This document shows positions 37,685 through 45,769 of a stretch of 64,000 nt of DNA, piece after piece. The position numbers were made by a program, and so were the translations under genes. The stretch is taken from contig CP107208.1 of the NCBI GenBank assembly GCA_025758045.1, forward strand, positions 806,001 to 870,000, in the 5' to 3' direction. Positions within the stretch are counted from its first letter, which is position 1; every line of letters begins with the position of its first letter. This DNA is from Oscillospiraceae bacterium (GTDB lineage Bacteria; Bacillota; Clostridia; Oscillospirales; Ruminococcaceae). The notes under the pieces were generated by a model that was given only the letters and a program-made list of their open reading frames with translations, was not told the DNA's origin and did not search any database.

Positions 37685-38998
37685 TTATTTCACGTAGGGC
37701 CTGATGCGGGCCGTCATGGCTTCCACCTGCTCGGGCGTCACATGGGCTTTATCCACATAACCGTAGATGCGCTGGGCGAAATTGGCCAGCGGCGGGCAGA
37801 AGGCGAACACCTTTTTCGGCTCCCAGCCGCGGCGGTACAAAAAGTGTACGCCCGCCAGTGCACAGAATTTCAGCAGGTTAAAGTGGGGGGTAAAGCCCTC
37901 GCCCATCGGCTCGTCCCGGGGGGGATTTTTGTAGACATTCTCCAGCAGATCGGCCATGCGGATGTAGGCCGGCGTCTCGCTGGGGTCGAAGTAGCCCTCG
38001 ATGACTTCGCGCGCAATGGGGAACGGCGGGTCGTCCTGCTGCATGGCGGCGGCAAAGTCCGCGTAAGTGGTGATATAGCGGGCGTTCTTGTAGATGACCG
38101 GGTCATACTCGTGCTCAATGGGCACAGGGCGCAGGATGTGGCAGCTTTTGCCCGCCATGTACACCTCGGCGATAGCGGTGCTCATCCAGATGGAGATGGA
38201 GTCCGCTGCCACGATCCACTGCTTGACCGAATCGGCAAAGATCACGTGGAAGTTGGGGCATTTCCTGGCCAGTTCTTCCAGCGCGGGGCTGTTCCACTCG
38301 CTGGGGTGGCGGCGGTAGACAAGCTCTACCTCCGGGTGGGCAGTGAGGTACTGTTCAAACCAGCTCAGCGTCTCTTTCATCGATACACGGTTTGTTTTGG
38401 CAAAGCCGGTAAAGTCGGTGCCCGCCATTCTGGAAAGCTCGGCCACCTCGTCATTGTTCATGCTGGCGTAGCCGAAGCTGGAAATATACAGGTGCAGCTT
38501 TTTGTTGGGGTCGAGGTCGAACTCCCGGCAGAGGGTGGCTTTATCCTTAAAATACCCGTTAAATTCAGGCCGCAAAAAATCCATCATGACGGCGCCGGTC
38601 ACGGGGGTGTTTTTGGCGTCCATGCCGTGGGCCTGCAGGCGGGCGGCGGTGCGCTTGCCCCAGCAGGTCTGCACGCAGCGCTTGGCGTTGCCGTTCATGT
38701 TGAACCAGTCACCCTCCTCCTGCGTATCGGAAAGCATCTGCTCCCAATGCAGGTTGACGATCTTGTTGCATTTGCCGATGTTGTTGTAGACGTGGCTGTT
38801 GATGGCCTCGTTATCATACATGCAGCTGGCGACCAGCACTTCCGGCTTATCTTTGCCGAAAAGCCGCAGGTGCTTGGGGTCCAGCAGCTGGCGGATCTCG
38901 GCGGTATAGCCGCGGCGCTCCAACTCCAGCTTGAGCAGCAGGTCGCTCTCATATTCGCGCACAGTGTGCTCGTACAAAATCAGGAAGTCTAAAGCCAT
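37685..38998 (-). CDS. Surface carbohydrate biosynthesis protein, CDP-glycerol-transferase-like
   Basis: 437 residues, soluble. LDFLILYEHTVREYESDLLL at the start, CMYDNEAINSHVYNNIG (about residue 58) and VNLHWEQMLSD match, from memory, the family annotated 'surface carbohydrate biosynthesis protein'. The C-terminal half (EVELVYRRHPSEWNS about 230, VAADSISIWMSTAIAEVYMAGKSC about 262) follows the GT-B pattern of polysialic or glycerophosphate transferases, with the late Ser-Thr-Ala/Glu loop. I start at the ATG at 38998 (GAGGC upstream); 48 upstream in-frame residues come from a repeat. Its stop codon lies inside the target duplication of MITE copy D. Likely role: polymer backbone or cap synthesis. 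Confidence 0.7.
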   Translation of the reverse strand: MALDFLILYEHTVREYESDLLLKLELERRGYTAEIRQLLDPKHLRLFGKDKPEVLVASCMYDNEAINSHVYNNIGKCNKIVNLHWEQMLSDTQEEGDWFNMNGNAKRCVQTCWGKRTAARLQAHGMDAKNTPVTGAVMMDFLRPEFNGYFKDKATLCREFDLDPNKKLHLYISSFGYASMNNDEVAELSRMAGTDFTGFAKTNRVSMKETLSWFEQYLTAHPEVELVYRRHPSEWNSPALEELARKCPNFHVIFADSVKQWIVAADSISIWMSTAIAEVYMAGKSCHILRPVPIEHEYDPVIYKNARYITTYADFAAAMQQDDPPFPIAREVIEGYFDPSETPAYIRMADLLENVYKNPPRDEPMGEGFTPHFNLLKFCALAGVHFLYRRGWEPKKVFAFCPPLANFAQRIYGYVDKAHVTPEQVEAMTARIRPYVK

Positions 38999-39036
38999 GG
39001 TTTGCCTCGTTGTAGATTTAATTGCCAATTTACTTC

Positions 39037-39172
39037 GGCCCCCTCTGGGAGGTGGCTCCCGCATAGGCGGGTGGGAGAGAGCGCCTGATCGCCAATGCTT
39101 CGGATACCGGTAATGCTCTCTCCCTCCGCCCCTTCGGGGCACCTTCCTCCCAGAGGGAGGCTCTTTAACAGT
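39037..39172. repeat. CTCTGCGAG/CTCCCCC repeat, copy 3 (inverted)
   Basis: Begins GGCCCCCTCTGGGAGG and ends CCTCCCAGAGGGAGG, with inner GGTGGCTCCCGC and GGCGGGTGGGAGAGAGC segments and GCTCTCTCCCTCCGCCCC. It is the reverse orientation of the family and lies between two minus-strand genes. A small piece with the same ends (CCTCCCTCCCAGAGGGGGCC) occurs at 60000-60020. Confidence 0.65.
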
Positions 39173-39180
39173 CTACTTAT

Positions 39181-40122
39181 TTACCCTATATCCGTAAAAA
39201 GTTCTTCTGTCCAGTCCGGCAGGCCATACTTTTCATCCAGGTGGAAGCCATCAAAGAACTGCGTATCATCGTCGGTAATGCAGCTGCCGTTCCACTCGTA
39301 ATCCAGCAGGGTGCAGCCAGTCTCGGCGGCGATGGCGTGCAGTTCGGGCAAGACCTCATCCTGCATGGCCTCGGTAATGCCGAACGGATCGCACACCTCG
39401 GTGCGCACATTCTCGGCCATGGGCGGCAGCACGATGGTCAAGGCGATGCCTTCGTTCTGGCAGCGGGCGGCCAGCTCGGCCAGGCGGGTCAGCTGGGCTT
39501 CGTTCAGCGTCCAGCTGCGGCACTTGGGGGTGATGGTGGCTGGGTAATCGTACAGTTTGCGGTGCAGCGGCAGGGTAGTGCCATCGTCCGCCAGATAGTC
39601 TGCGGCGGTCCAATCGCCGGATTCAATGGTATCCGGCGTGCCCTTCAGGGTGTCCATCGCCACGGTCAGGGCGTTGACGTTGTATTCGAGATTCAGGCAG
39701 TAGGCCAGAGGGTTGTTCAGCGTTTCCTCCAACGCCTGGAAGCGGTCGGTGTTGTACCCAGCGTTGAGGGTGTAGAACGAGACTTCCACCAGCAGGCTGT
39801 CCACCTGATTGCCGGAATCCAGCACGTAATCGGCCAGGTCCAGCGTTTCTTTCAGCGATGCACCGCCGAAAGCCAGATTTTGCCACGCCTTGCCGCTGAC
39901 CTGCTCGACCCGGGCCATATCAAAGTGGGCCAGGCGGCTGTCGCCCAGGATCAGGTTGGTGCCCGGCTCCTGCTGGTAGGCCCGCACCCGGGCCACCGGC
40001 TGGCTGGAGGTAGCGGAGGCTTTCACCCCAAAGTAGTTGTTCGGCTCAAACGCCGCAAAAAACACGAACCACACCACGACCGGGATGCAGAGCAGCGCCA
40101 GTTTTTTCAGGATATTTTTCAT
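39181..40122 (-). CDS. SGNH-like hydrolase/acyl-esterase partner of MBOAT
   Basis: 313 residues with one N-terminal membrane anchor (residues 8-25, LALLCIPVVVWFVFFAAF) and an extracellular domain. The SGNH block I serine is in LILGDSRLAHF (Ser62) and the catalytic Asp/His pair is at FFDGFHLDEKYG near the end. An anchored SGNH protein next to an MBOAT protein is the DltD/AlgX-type arrangement, where the partner finishes O-acylation of a cell-surface polymer. ATG at 40122 with AGGAGG-type sequence upstream. The 189-bp gap to the MBOAT gene contains a stable hairpin. Confidence 0.78.
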   Translation of the reverse strand: MKNILKKLALLCIPVVVWFVFFAAFEPNNYFGVKASATSSQPVARVRAYQQEPGTNLILGDSRLAHFDMARVEQVSGKAWQNLAFGGASLKETLDLADYVLDSGNQVDSLLVEVSFYTLNAGYNTDRFQALEETLNNPLAYCLNLEYNVNALTVAMDTLKGTPDTIESGDWTAADYLADDGTTLPLHRKLYDYPATITPKCRSWTLNEAQLTRLAELAARCQNEGIALTIVLPPMAENVRTEVCDPFGITEAMQDEVLPELHAIAAETGCTLLDYEWNGSCITDDDTQFFDGFHLDEKYGLPDWTEELFTDIG

Positions 40123-40148
40123 TGGGCGAAAACCTCCTTTCTTTTTAA

Positions 40149-40183
40149 ACCGTCAGCATCGGCGGACATGCGCCGCCGATGCT
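40149..40183 (-). terminator. Hairpin between MBOAT and SGNH genes
   Basis: GTCAGCATCGGCGG pairs perfectly with CCGCCGATGCTGAC; on the minus strand it is followed by GGTTTAAAAAG, a poor T tract. It may be a partial terminator or RNA stabiliser inside a two-gene operon. Confidence 0.45.
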
Positions 40184-40311
40184 GACACCTCTTGAGCAAA
40201 AAAGTGCATTTTTGTGTCGTCAGGCGTGAAAATGTGCTTTTTGCGACGGGGTGAATCCAAAGGAGGGGTGCAGCCACAAGCGATGAACCCCTTCTTTGAG
40301 CGCGAAGCGCG

Positions 40312-41793
40312 TTAAAAGTTTGCATACATGCCAAACCCGGATGCCCCGCCAAAGCCGCCGTTTTGCATGATATAACCTACCAGCAAACAAATTACTAATA
40401 CGTAGTAAATCCCCCAGCGGTGCTTTTCGTTGGCCAGGCAAATTTCGGACGGCTTATTTTTATAGGTAAAGGCGCGGCGGGCGTCAAGGGCAAAGCCCAG
40501 GGCCAGCGTAACCACCACAAAGGCGTAGTAGGCCGCCACCATGATGGTGTTGGCGTAGAACCCGTTGTAGGCCGCGCCGTACAGCTCGGCCCCAAAGCGG
40601 GCCGGGGACCAGCCGGTGAACCAGCCGCCCAGGTAGGCGAAGGCATCCCCCGCCGTTAAGCCCGCACCGGACATGCCCACGCAGAAAAACACCATGCTGA
40701 TGGTCCACAGCACAAACACGCCCGCACGCTTGGCCCACAGGGTTTTAGCCGGGGCTTTCTTTTTGGGCTTGCCGAAGCGGCGGTGCATCAGTTCCTCGCC
40801 CAGGCGGTAGCAGGCCTGCAGCAGGCCCCAAATAACAAAGGGCAGCGTGTTGCCATGCCAGAAGCCGGAGACAAAAAACACCGTGAACACGCAGAATTCT
40901 GCAGGAAGACGCCGGATCTTTCCGCCCGTCAGGCCTGAGACATCGGCCCAGGCCAGCGGCATAAACAGGTAGTCCTGCAGCCAGGAGGAAAAGCTGATGT
41001 GCCAGCGGCTCCAGAAACCGGAAAAGTTGGTGGCAAAAAACGGGGTCTTGAAGTTTTCGGGCAGATTCAGCCCCAACAGCAGGCCCACAGCCCGCGCCAC
41101 TTCAGAGTAACCGGAGAAGTTAAAATACAGCTGGAACGTGTAAAAAATTGCTGCCAGGATCAGCATTGGCCCGCCGTAGCTGCGGTAGTTGGGGAACACC
41201 TCATCCACCACCAGGCCCAGCACATCGCTGATGGCCACCATTTTAAACAGGCCCAGCGCCAGCAGCCGCAGGCCGCGCACCGTGCGGGCGGCGTCAAAGC
41301 GATGCTCCTGCTTAAGCTGCGGCAGCAGGTCCCCGGCGCGGCAGATGGGGCCTTGGGTGATGGTGGCGAAAAAGTTGAGATAAAGCACACAATCGATGAA
41401 GTTGGTCTCGACCTCGCAATCGCCGCGGGCAGCGTCGATCAGGTAGCTGATGGCCGCGAAGCTGTAAAAGCTGATGCCCAGCGGCATAGCCACAGCCTGC
41501 CAACCGCCATCGGCGGCAAAAGCGCCGTTATATTTAAAGAAAGCCAAAATTACCAACAGGCCGATCACGCCCACCCGCAGCGCCGCTGTTTTGTGCCGCT
41601 GCATCGCCCGGCCGCAGGCGTAGGTACACGCGGCAATGGCGATAGTGACAGGCAGCATGGCGGGCATGGCCTTGGCGTAAAAGTACCAGCTGGCCGCCAG
41701 CAGAAACGGATTCTGCCAGCGCTGCGGCAGGTGCAGGTACACCGCAGCCACGATCAGCAAAAAGCCGAAAAAGCCAATGCTTTGCAGGCTCAT
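40312..41793 (-). CDS. MBOAT family O-acyltransferase (DltB/AlgI-like)
   Basis: 493 residues, about 11 TM helices. The MBOAT catalytic histidine is in FVSGFWHGNTLPFVIWGLL (about residue 320), and the preceding conserved segment FWSRWHISFSSWLQDYLFMPL (about 275, histidine in RWH) is typical of AlgI/DltB. Such enzymes move acyl groups across the membrane onto surface polysaccharide or teichoic acid, working with an SGNH partner, which is encoded next. ATG at 41793 with GGGGAGGTG at ideal spacing; 22 upstream residues are rejected. DltA/DltC are not in the window, so an acetyl group rather than D-alanine is more likely. Confidence 0.9.
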   Translation of the reverse strand: MSLQSIGFFGFLLIVAAVYLHLPQRWQNPFLLAASWYFYAKAMPAMLPVTIAIAACTYACGRAMQRHKTAALRVGVIGLLVILAFFKYNGAFAADGGWQAVAMPLGISFYSFAAISYLIDAARGDCEVETNFIDCVLYLNFFATITQGPICRAGDLLPQLKQEHRFDAARTVRGLRLLALGLFKMVAISDVLGLVVDEVFPNYRSYGGPMLILAAIFYTFQLYFNFSGYSEVARAVGLLLGLNLPENFKTPFFATNFSGFWSRWHISFSSWLQDYLFMPLAWADVSGLTGGKIRRLPAEFCVFTVFFVSGFWHGNTLPFVIWGLLQACYRLGEELMHRRFGKPKKKAPAKTLWAKRAGVFVLWTISMVFFCVGMSGAGLTAGDAFAYLGGWFTGWSPARFGAELYGAAYNGFYANTIMVAAYYAFVVVTLALGFALDARRAFTYKNKPSEICLANEKHRWGIYYVLVICLLVGYIMQNGGFGGASGFGMYANF

Positions 41794-41963
41794 ACGGCAC
41801 ACCTCCCCAGAATAGTGATTGTAACATCTTATTATACACAATTCAGGGGCAGGGTGCAAGCCTTGCTAAGCGTGTTATACTATAATTATAGGCAGGGACA
41901 CACCGTGTGTGCCTGCGGGCCGATGCAAGCGGCCCTTACAACCTCTGGCAAAGGAGCTATGCT

Positions 41964-42524
41964 ATGACCTGGTCCGATGGAAAATGCAGGTGCCGTTGGG
42001 CGAACCCGGGCAACCCGCGGTATATCCGCTACCACGACGAAGAATGGGGCGTGCCGGTGCACGACGACCGCAGGCTGTTTGAAATGCTCATTTTAGAGGG
42101 CTTCCAGGCCGGGCTTTCGTGGGAGTGCGTGCTGAACAAGCAGGAGGCTTTCCGCCGGGCGTTCGACGATTTCGATTGGGACAAAGTCGCCGCCTACGAT
42201 GAGGCCAGGCAGGCCGCGCTGTACGCCGACCCCGGCATCATCCGCAACCGGCGCAAAATTGCGGCGGCCGTAGGCAACGCCGCTGCGTTTGCTGCTATCC
42301 GGCAGGAGTTTGGCAGCTTTGATAGCTACCTTTGGCAGTGGACCGGCGGCAAAACGCTGGTGGAGCGCGGGCCGACCACCTCTCCCCTGTCCGACGCCAT
42401 CTCGAAAGATTTGAAAAAGCGCGGCATGAAGTTTGTCGGCTCCACGATCATTTACGCCTATTTGCAGGCCGTGGGCGTGCTGTATGCCCACGAGCCGGGC
42501 TGTTTTTTGGAGGCAGCACCCTAG
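41964..42524 (+). CDS. tag: DNA-3-methyladenine glycosylase I
   Basis: Excises 3-methyladenine from alkylated DNA. 186 residues from the ATG at 41964, which follows AAAGGAG. The zinc site is recognisable: an N-terminal Cys in KCRCRW, His in RYHDEEWGVP (about residue 22) and a C-terminal YAHEPGC. The Tag signature LFEMLILEGFQAGLSWECVL (about residue 35) gives the catalytic Glu. Its TAG stop codon is part of a CTAG target duplication of the 124-bp MITE that follows, so the original 3' end is conserved while its downstream region is displaced. Confidence 0.94.
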   Translation: MTWSDGKCRCRWANPGNPRYIRYHDEEWGVPVHDDRRLFEMLILEGFQAGLSWECVLNKQEAFRRAFDDFDWDKVAAYDEARQAALYADPGIIRNRRKIAAAVGNAAAFAAIRQEFGSFDSYLWQWTGGKTLVERGPTTSPLSDAISKDLKKRGMKFVGSTIIYAYLQAVGVLYAHEPGCFLEAAP

Positions 42525-42648
42525 GGTGTATCTGAAAAGTCCTCAGCGCTGTTCAATTCTACTAAAAAGCACATCTGCTGCGTTGCTCATCCTTGCAGCT
42601 GTTGCTTTTCAGCGAATTTTCCAGCACTTTTGACTTATCAGATACACC
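42525..42648. mobile_element. MITE family 2, single copy (124 bp)
   Basis: Terminal inverted repeats GGTGTATCTGAAAAGTC and (reverse) GGTGTATCTGATAAGTC agree at 16 of 17 positions. It is flanked by CTAG at 42521-42524 and 42649-42652. The AT-rich interior has no coding capacity. The CTAG duplication and GG ends are typical of IS5-group transposition. Confidence 0.85.
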
Positions 42649-42785
42649 CTAGCGAAAATCCGCCCCCGGTGGCCCCCAAATCTTGGCAAGTTTTGCACCT
42701 TTTCGCCTGTTGTTTTCTGTGTTACAATAAAGGCAGAGAATGAGGAATATGCACAAAAACCATTGCATCATCGAAAGGAACCCCC

Positions 42786-44285
42786 ATGTTTGAAACACAT
42801 GTTTTTGCACGCAGTACCGCACATTCTGCCGTGCTGTACTGGGATAAGCCTGCGGCTGCCGGGGCCGGGGCGCAATATACCGTCTATCTGGGCGGCCAGC
42901 CCGTGGCCACCTGCGGCCGCACCCACTTTACCCTGACCGACCTGCGCAGCCAGAGCGACTACCAGGCCGACGTGTTTTTCGGCCATCAGTGCGTGGGCAG
43001 CTGCGTATTCCGCACCACACCGGTCAAGAACCGCCTCGATGTGACCGAGGCACCGTTCTGGGCCAAGGGCGACGGCAAAACAAAAAACACCGCCGCTTTG
43101 CAGCGTGCCATCGACGCCTGCGGCGGCGGGGATGCCGTGTACATTCCCGCCGGCATCTACCTGACCGGCGCGCTGCGGCTGCACAGCAACATGGAGCTGT
43201 ACCTGGACGAGGGCGCCATCTTGCAGGGCACCGCCGAGATCGTTGACTACCAGCCCCGCATCCCCAGCCGGTTTGAGGGCACCGAGATGCGCTGCTACTC
43301 AAGCCTTTTGAACCTGGGCACGCTGGACCACGCCGCCGGGCCGAACTGCGAAAACGTGGTCATCCGCGGCAAGGGCACCATTGCCAGCGGCGGCCGCGAA
43401 TTGGCTGAGAAGATCATCGCCGACGAGCAGGAGCACCTGAAGGACTACCTGGCCGAGCACGCCGCCCTGGTGGCCGAGTGCGAGAACGAGCGGACCATCC
43501 CCGGCCGGGTGCGGCCGCGGCTGATCAACATGAGCAACTGCCGCAATGTGTGGGTACACGGCCTGACGCTGAAAAACGGCGCCAGCTGGAACCAGCACAT
43601 GATCTACAGCGACAACATCACTACCGACCACTGCCGCTTTGTATCCGAGGGCGTGTGGAACGGCGACGGCTGGGACCCGGACTCCAGCACCAACTGCACG
43701 CTGTTTGCCTGCGAGTTTTCCACCGGCGGCGACGCTGTGGCCATCAAGTCCGGCAAAAATCCCGAGGGCAACAACATCGGCCGCCCCAGCGCTCATATTT
43801 ATGTGTTCGATTGCCGCAGCACCGCCGGGCACGGCATCTGCCTGGGCAGCGAGATGAGCGGCGGCATCGAGGATGTGCAAATTTGGGATTGCGACCTGAC
43901 CAACAGCTGGTCGGGCATTGAGATCAAGGCCACGCCCAAGCGCGGCGGCTATGTGCGCGGCGTGTCGGTGCGGGACTGCACCGCCTCCCGCCTGCTGGTA
44001 CACACCGTGCCCTACAACGACGACGGCGAAGCGGCCCCCCGCCAGCCGGTATTCAGCCATTTGAGCTTTGAGCGGTTGACCCTGACCGGCCGCGGCCTGC
44101 GGGACGGCAGCTTTGAGAACGTGGAGCCGATTGAGCTGGCAGGCTTTGACGCCCCCGGCCACGAGCTGCGGGACGTGGTGCTGGACGGCATCACCGTGGA
44201 GAACGAGACCGGCACCATGACCCTGCCGGTGCAGTACTGCCGCGGGCTGACCATCCGGGACCTGACCTGCGCGGCCCGCAAATAA
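42786..44285 (+). CDS. Glycoside hydrolase family 28 protein (polygalacturonase-like)
   Basis: 499 residues; predicted to hydrolyse galacturonate linkages of pectin fragments. An N-terminal Fn3-like domain (about 1-80) precedes a right-handed beta-helix. GH28 motifs: WNGDGWDPDSS (about 295, for NTDGID), GGDAVAIKSGK (about 317, for DD.IAIKSG), GHGICLGSEMSGG (about 350, catalytic-site His) and WSGIEIKATPKRGGYVRG (about 377, for RIK). There is no signal peptide, so it should act in the cytoplasm on imported oligogalacturonides, consistent with the kdu and uxa genes 26 kb away. ATG with AAAGGA upstream. Confidence 0.92.
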   Translation: MFETHVFARSTAHSAVLYWDKPAAAGAGAQYTVYLGGQPVATCGRTHFTLTDLRSQSDYQADVFFGHQCVGSCVFRTTPVKNRLDVTEAPFWAKGDGKTKNTAALQRAIDACGGGDAVYIPAGIYLTGALRLHSNMELYLDEGAILQGTAEIVDYQPRIPSRFEGTEMRCYSSLLNLGTLDHAAGPNCENVVIRGKGTIASGGRELAEKIIADEQEHLKDYLAEHAALVAECENERTIPGRVRPRLINMSNCRNVWVHGLTLKNGASWNQHMIYSDNITTDHCRFVSEGVWNGDGWDPDSSTNCTLFACEFSTGGDAVAIKSGKNPEGNNIGRPSAHIYVFDCRSTAGHGICLGSEMSGGIEDVQIWDCDLTNSWSGIEIKATPKRGGYVRGVSVRDCTASRLLVHTVPYNDDGEAAPRQPVFSHLSFERLTLTGRGLRDGSFENVEPIELAGFDAPGHELRDVVLDGITVENETGTMTLPVQYCRGLTIRDLTCAARK

Positions 44286-44360
44286 CCTTAGCAAAACGGT
44301 GGAAGTGTTTTCGTGTTCTCGTTTCCGCCTACAAAATAAAACGTATCAAGGAGGTTTATT

Positions 44361-44918
44361 ATGGAACTTTCTGAACTGACTGCCCAGGCCCGCAAGGCCA
44401 CCGAAGAATTACTGGAAGCCGCCCATCTGGAGACCGGCGATGTTTTCGTCGTCGGCTGCTCCAGCAGCGAGATTCGCGGCGGGCGCATCGGCCATGATTC
44501 CAGCATGGAGGTTGCCGCCGCCGTGCTGGCCGGGGTGCTGCCCCCGCTGCAGGAGCAGGGCGTCTACCTGGCCGCCCAGTGCTGCGAGCATCTGAACCGC
44601 TCGATCGTCATTGAACGCGAAGCCGCCAAAAAGTACGGCTATCAGATCGTGGCTGCCGTGCCGCAGCCCCACGCGGGCGGCAGCTGGGCCACCAACTGCT
44701 GGCGCACCTTTAAGGACCCTGTGCTGGTGGAGGAAGTGAAAGCCGCCGCCGGTATGGACATTGGCGGTACGCTGATCGGCATGCACCTGCGCCGGGTAGC
44801 CGTGCCGGTGCGCTTGTCGATGGATCACATCGGTGAAGCAATTTTGCTGTGCGCCCGCACCCGCCCGCCGTTTATTGGCGGCAGCCGCGCGGTGTACAGC
44901 GACACGGAGGTGCGTTGA
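44361..44918 (+). CDS. UPF0340 / TIGR01440 family protein (YwlG-like)
   Basis: 185 residues, function unknown. The whole length fits the YwlG family: FVVGCSSSEIRGGRIGHDSS (about residue 30), YLAAQCCEHLNRSIVIE (about 68), AVPQPHAGGSWATNCW (about 100) and MDIGGTLIGMHLRRVAVPVR (about 135). Cysteine and histidine pairs hint at catalysis or ligand binding, but none is proven. ATG with AAGGAGG at ideal spacing. Its TGA overlaps the next ATG by one base, so it is coupled to the YggS gene. Confidence 0.9.
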   Translation: MELSELTAQARKATEELLEAAHLETGDVFVVGCSSSEIRGGRIGHDSSMEVAAAVLAGVLPPLQEQGVYLAAQCCEHLNRSIVIEREAAKKYGYQIVAAVPQPHAGGSWATNCWRTFKDPVLVEEVKAAAGMDIGGTLIGMHLRRVAVPVRLSMDHIGEAILLCARTRPPFIGGSRAVYSDTEVR

Positions 44919-45640
44919 TGGACGAAGCACAGAAGCAGGCAATGGCCGAGGCCGTTGCCAGGATCCGCGAGAACATGACCACCGCCGCCAAGGCCGCAGG
45001 CCGCGATCCCGGCGAGGTGCTGCTGTGCGCCGCCTGCAAAACCCGCACAGTGGAAGAAGTGCGATACAGCGCCGATTTACCCATTGACCTGTTTGGTGAA
45101 AACCACGTGCAGGAACTTGTGGAAAAGACCGACGCCGGGGCTTACAACGGCAAGCCGGGGCATTTCATCGGCCACCTGCAGACCAACAAGGTCAACAAGG
45201 TGGTGGGCCGCGCCGCACTGATCCAGAGCGTGGACAGCACGCGGCTGCTGGATAAGATCGAGGCCGCCGCCGAGCGGCTGGGCATCACCCAGGAGATCCT
45301 GATGGAGATCAACATCGGCGCCGAGGAAAGCAAGAGCGGCGTTGGCCCGGATGACCTGTGGCCGCTACTGGATGCTGCCGCCGCCAAGACCCACATCAAG
45401 GTGCGCGGGTTGATGGCCATTCCGCCCGCCGATGCCGATGACACCGCTACCCGCCGCTTTTTTGCTGAGATGCGGGAATTGCTGGCAAAGGCCGCTGCCC
45501 GCGGGTACGAAAATGCCCGGATGAATATTTTGTCCATGGGCATGAGCCACGATTATGCCGCCGCCATTGCCGAAGGTGCGACGATTGTGCGCGTAGGTAC
45601 GGCGATTTATGGGGCAAGAGATTATAGTAAAAAGAAGTAA
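44918..45640 (+). CDS. PLP homeostasis protein, YggS family
   Basis: 240 residues, single-domain fold-type III PLP-binding protein involved in vitamin B6 and amino-acid homeostasis rather than catalysis. The PLP lysine is Lys41 in LLCAACKTRTVEEVR. Other family segments: FGENHVQELVEK (about 67), WHFIGHLQxNK-like GHFIGHLQTNKVNKVVG (about 87), MEINIGAEESKSGV (about 132) and LSMGMSHDYAAAIAEGATIVRVGTAIYG split at the C-terminus. ATG at 44918 overlaps the previous stop as TGATG, with GGAGG upstream. Confidence 0.94.
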   Translation: MDEAQKQAMAEAVARIRENMTTAAKAAGRDPGEVLLCAACKTRTVEEVRYSADLPIDLFGENHVQELVEKTDAGAYNGKPGHFIGHLQTNKVNKVVGRAALIQSVDSTRLLDKIEAAAERLGITQEILMEINIGAEESKSGVGPDDLWPLLDAAAAKTHIKVRGLMAIPPADADDTATRRFFAEMRELLAKAAARGYENARMNILSMGMSHDYAAAIAEGATIVRVGTAIYGARDYSKKK

Positions 45641-45678
45641 CCCATTTTCCGTTTCCTCACAACATATAATCAACATAC

Positions 45679-45714
45679 AAAAGAGCGATGCAGTTTCCCA
45701 CTGCATCGCTCTTT
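45679..45714. terminator. Bidirectional terminator between yggS-like and EF-G-like genes
   Basis: AAGAGCGATGCAGT pairs perfectly with ACTGCATCGCTCTT around a 5-base loop, followed by TGTTTTA; A-rich on the other side. It ends both convergent genes. Confidence 0.85.
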
Positions 45715-45731
45715 GTTTTAGGAAATATTAA

Positions 45732-45769
45732 AAGTTTCTTTGCCTACTTTCTTTTCCAAAGAAAGTAGG
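45732..45769. repeat. Hairpin repeat touching the EF-G-like stop codon
   Basis: AAAGTTTCTTTGCCTACTTTC, then TTTCCAAAGAAAGTAGG: the CTTTCTTT family in reverse orientation, ending at the stop codon of the minus-strand gene at 45770. Confidence 0.65.

Noticed and set aside
40123..40311. Riboswitch between MBOAT and SGNH genes
   Set aside because: Only one long perfect hairpin and loosely repeated TGCTTTTTG sequences are seen; no conserved riboswitch core.
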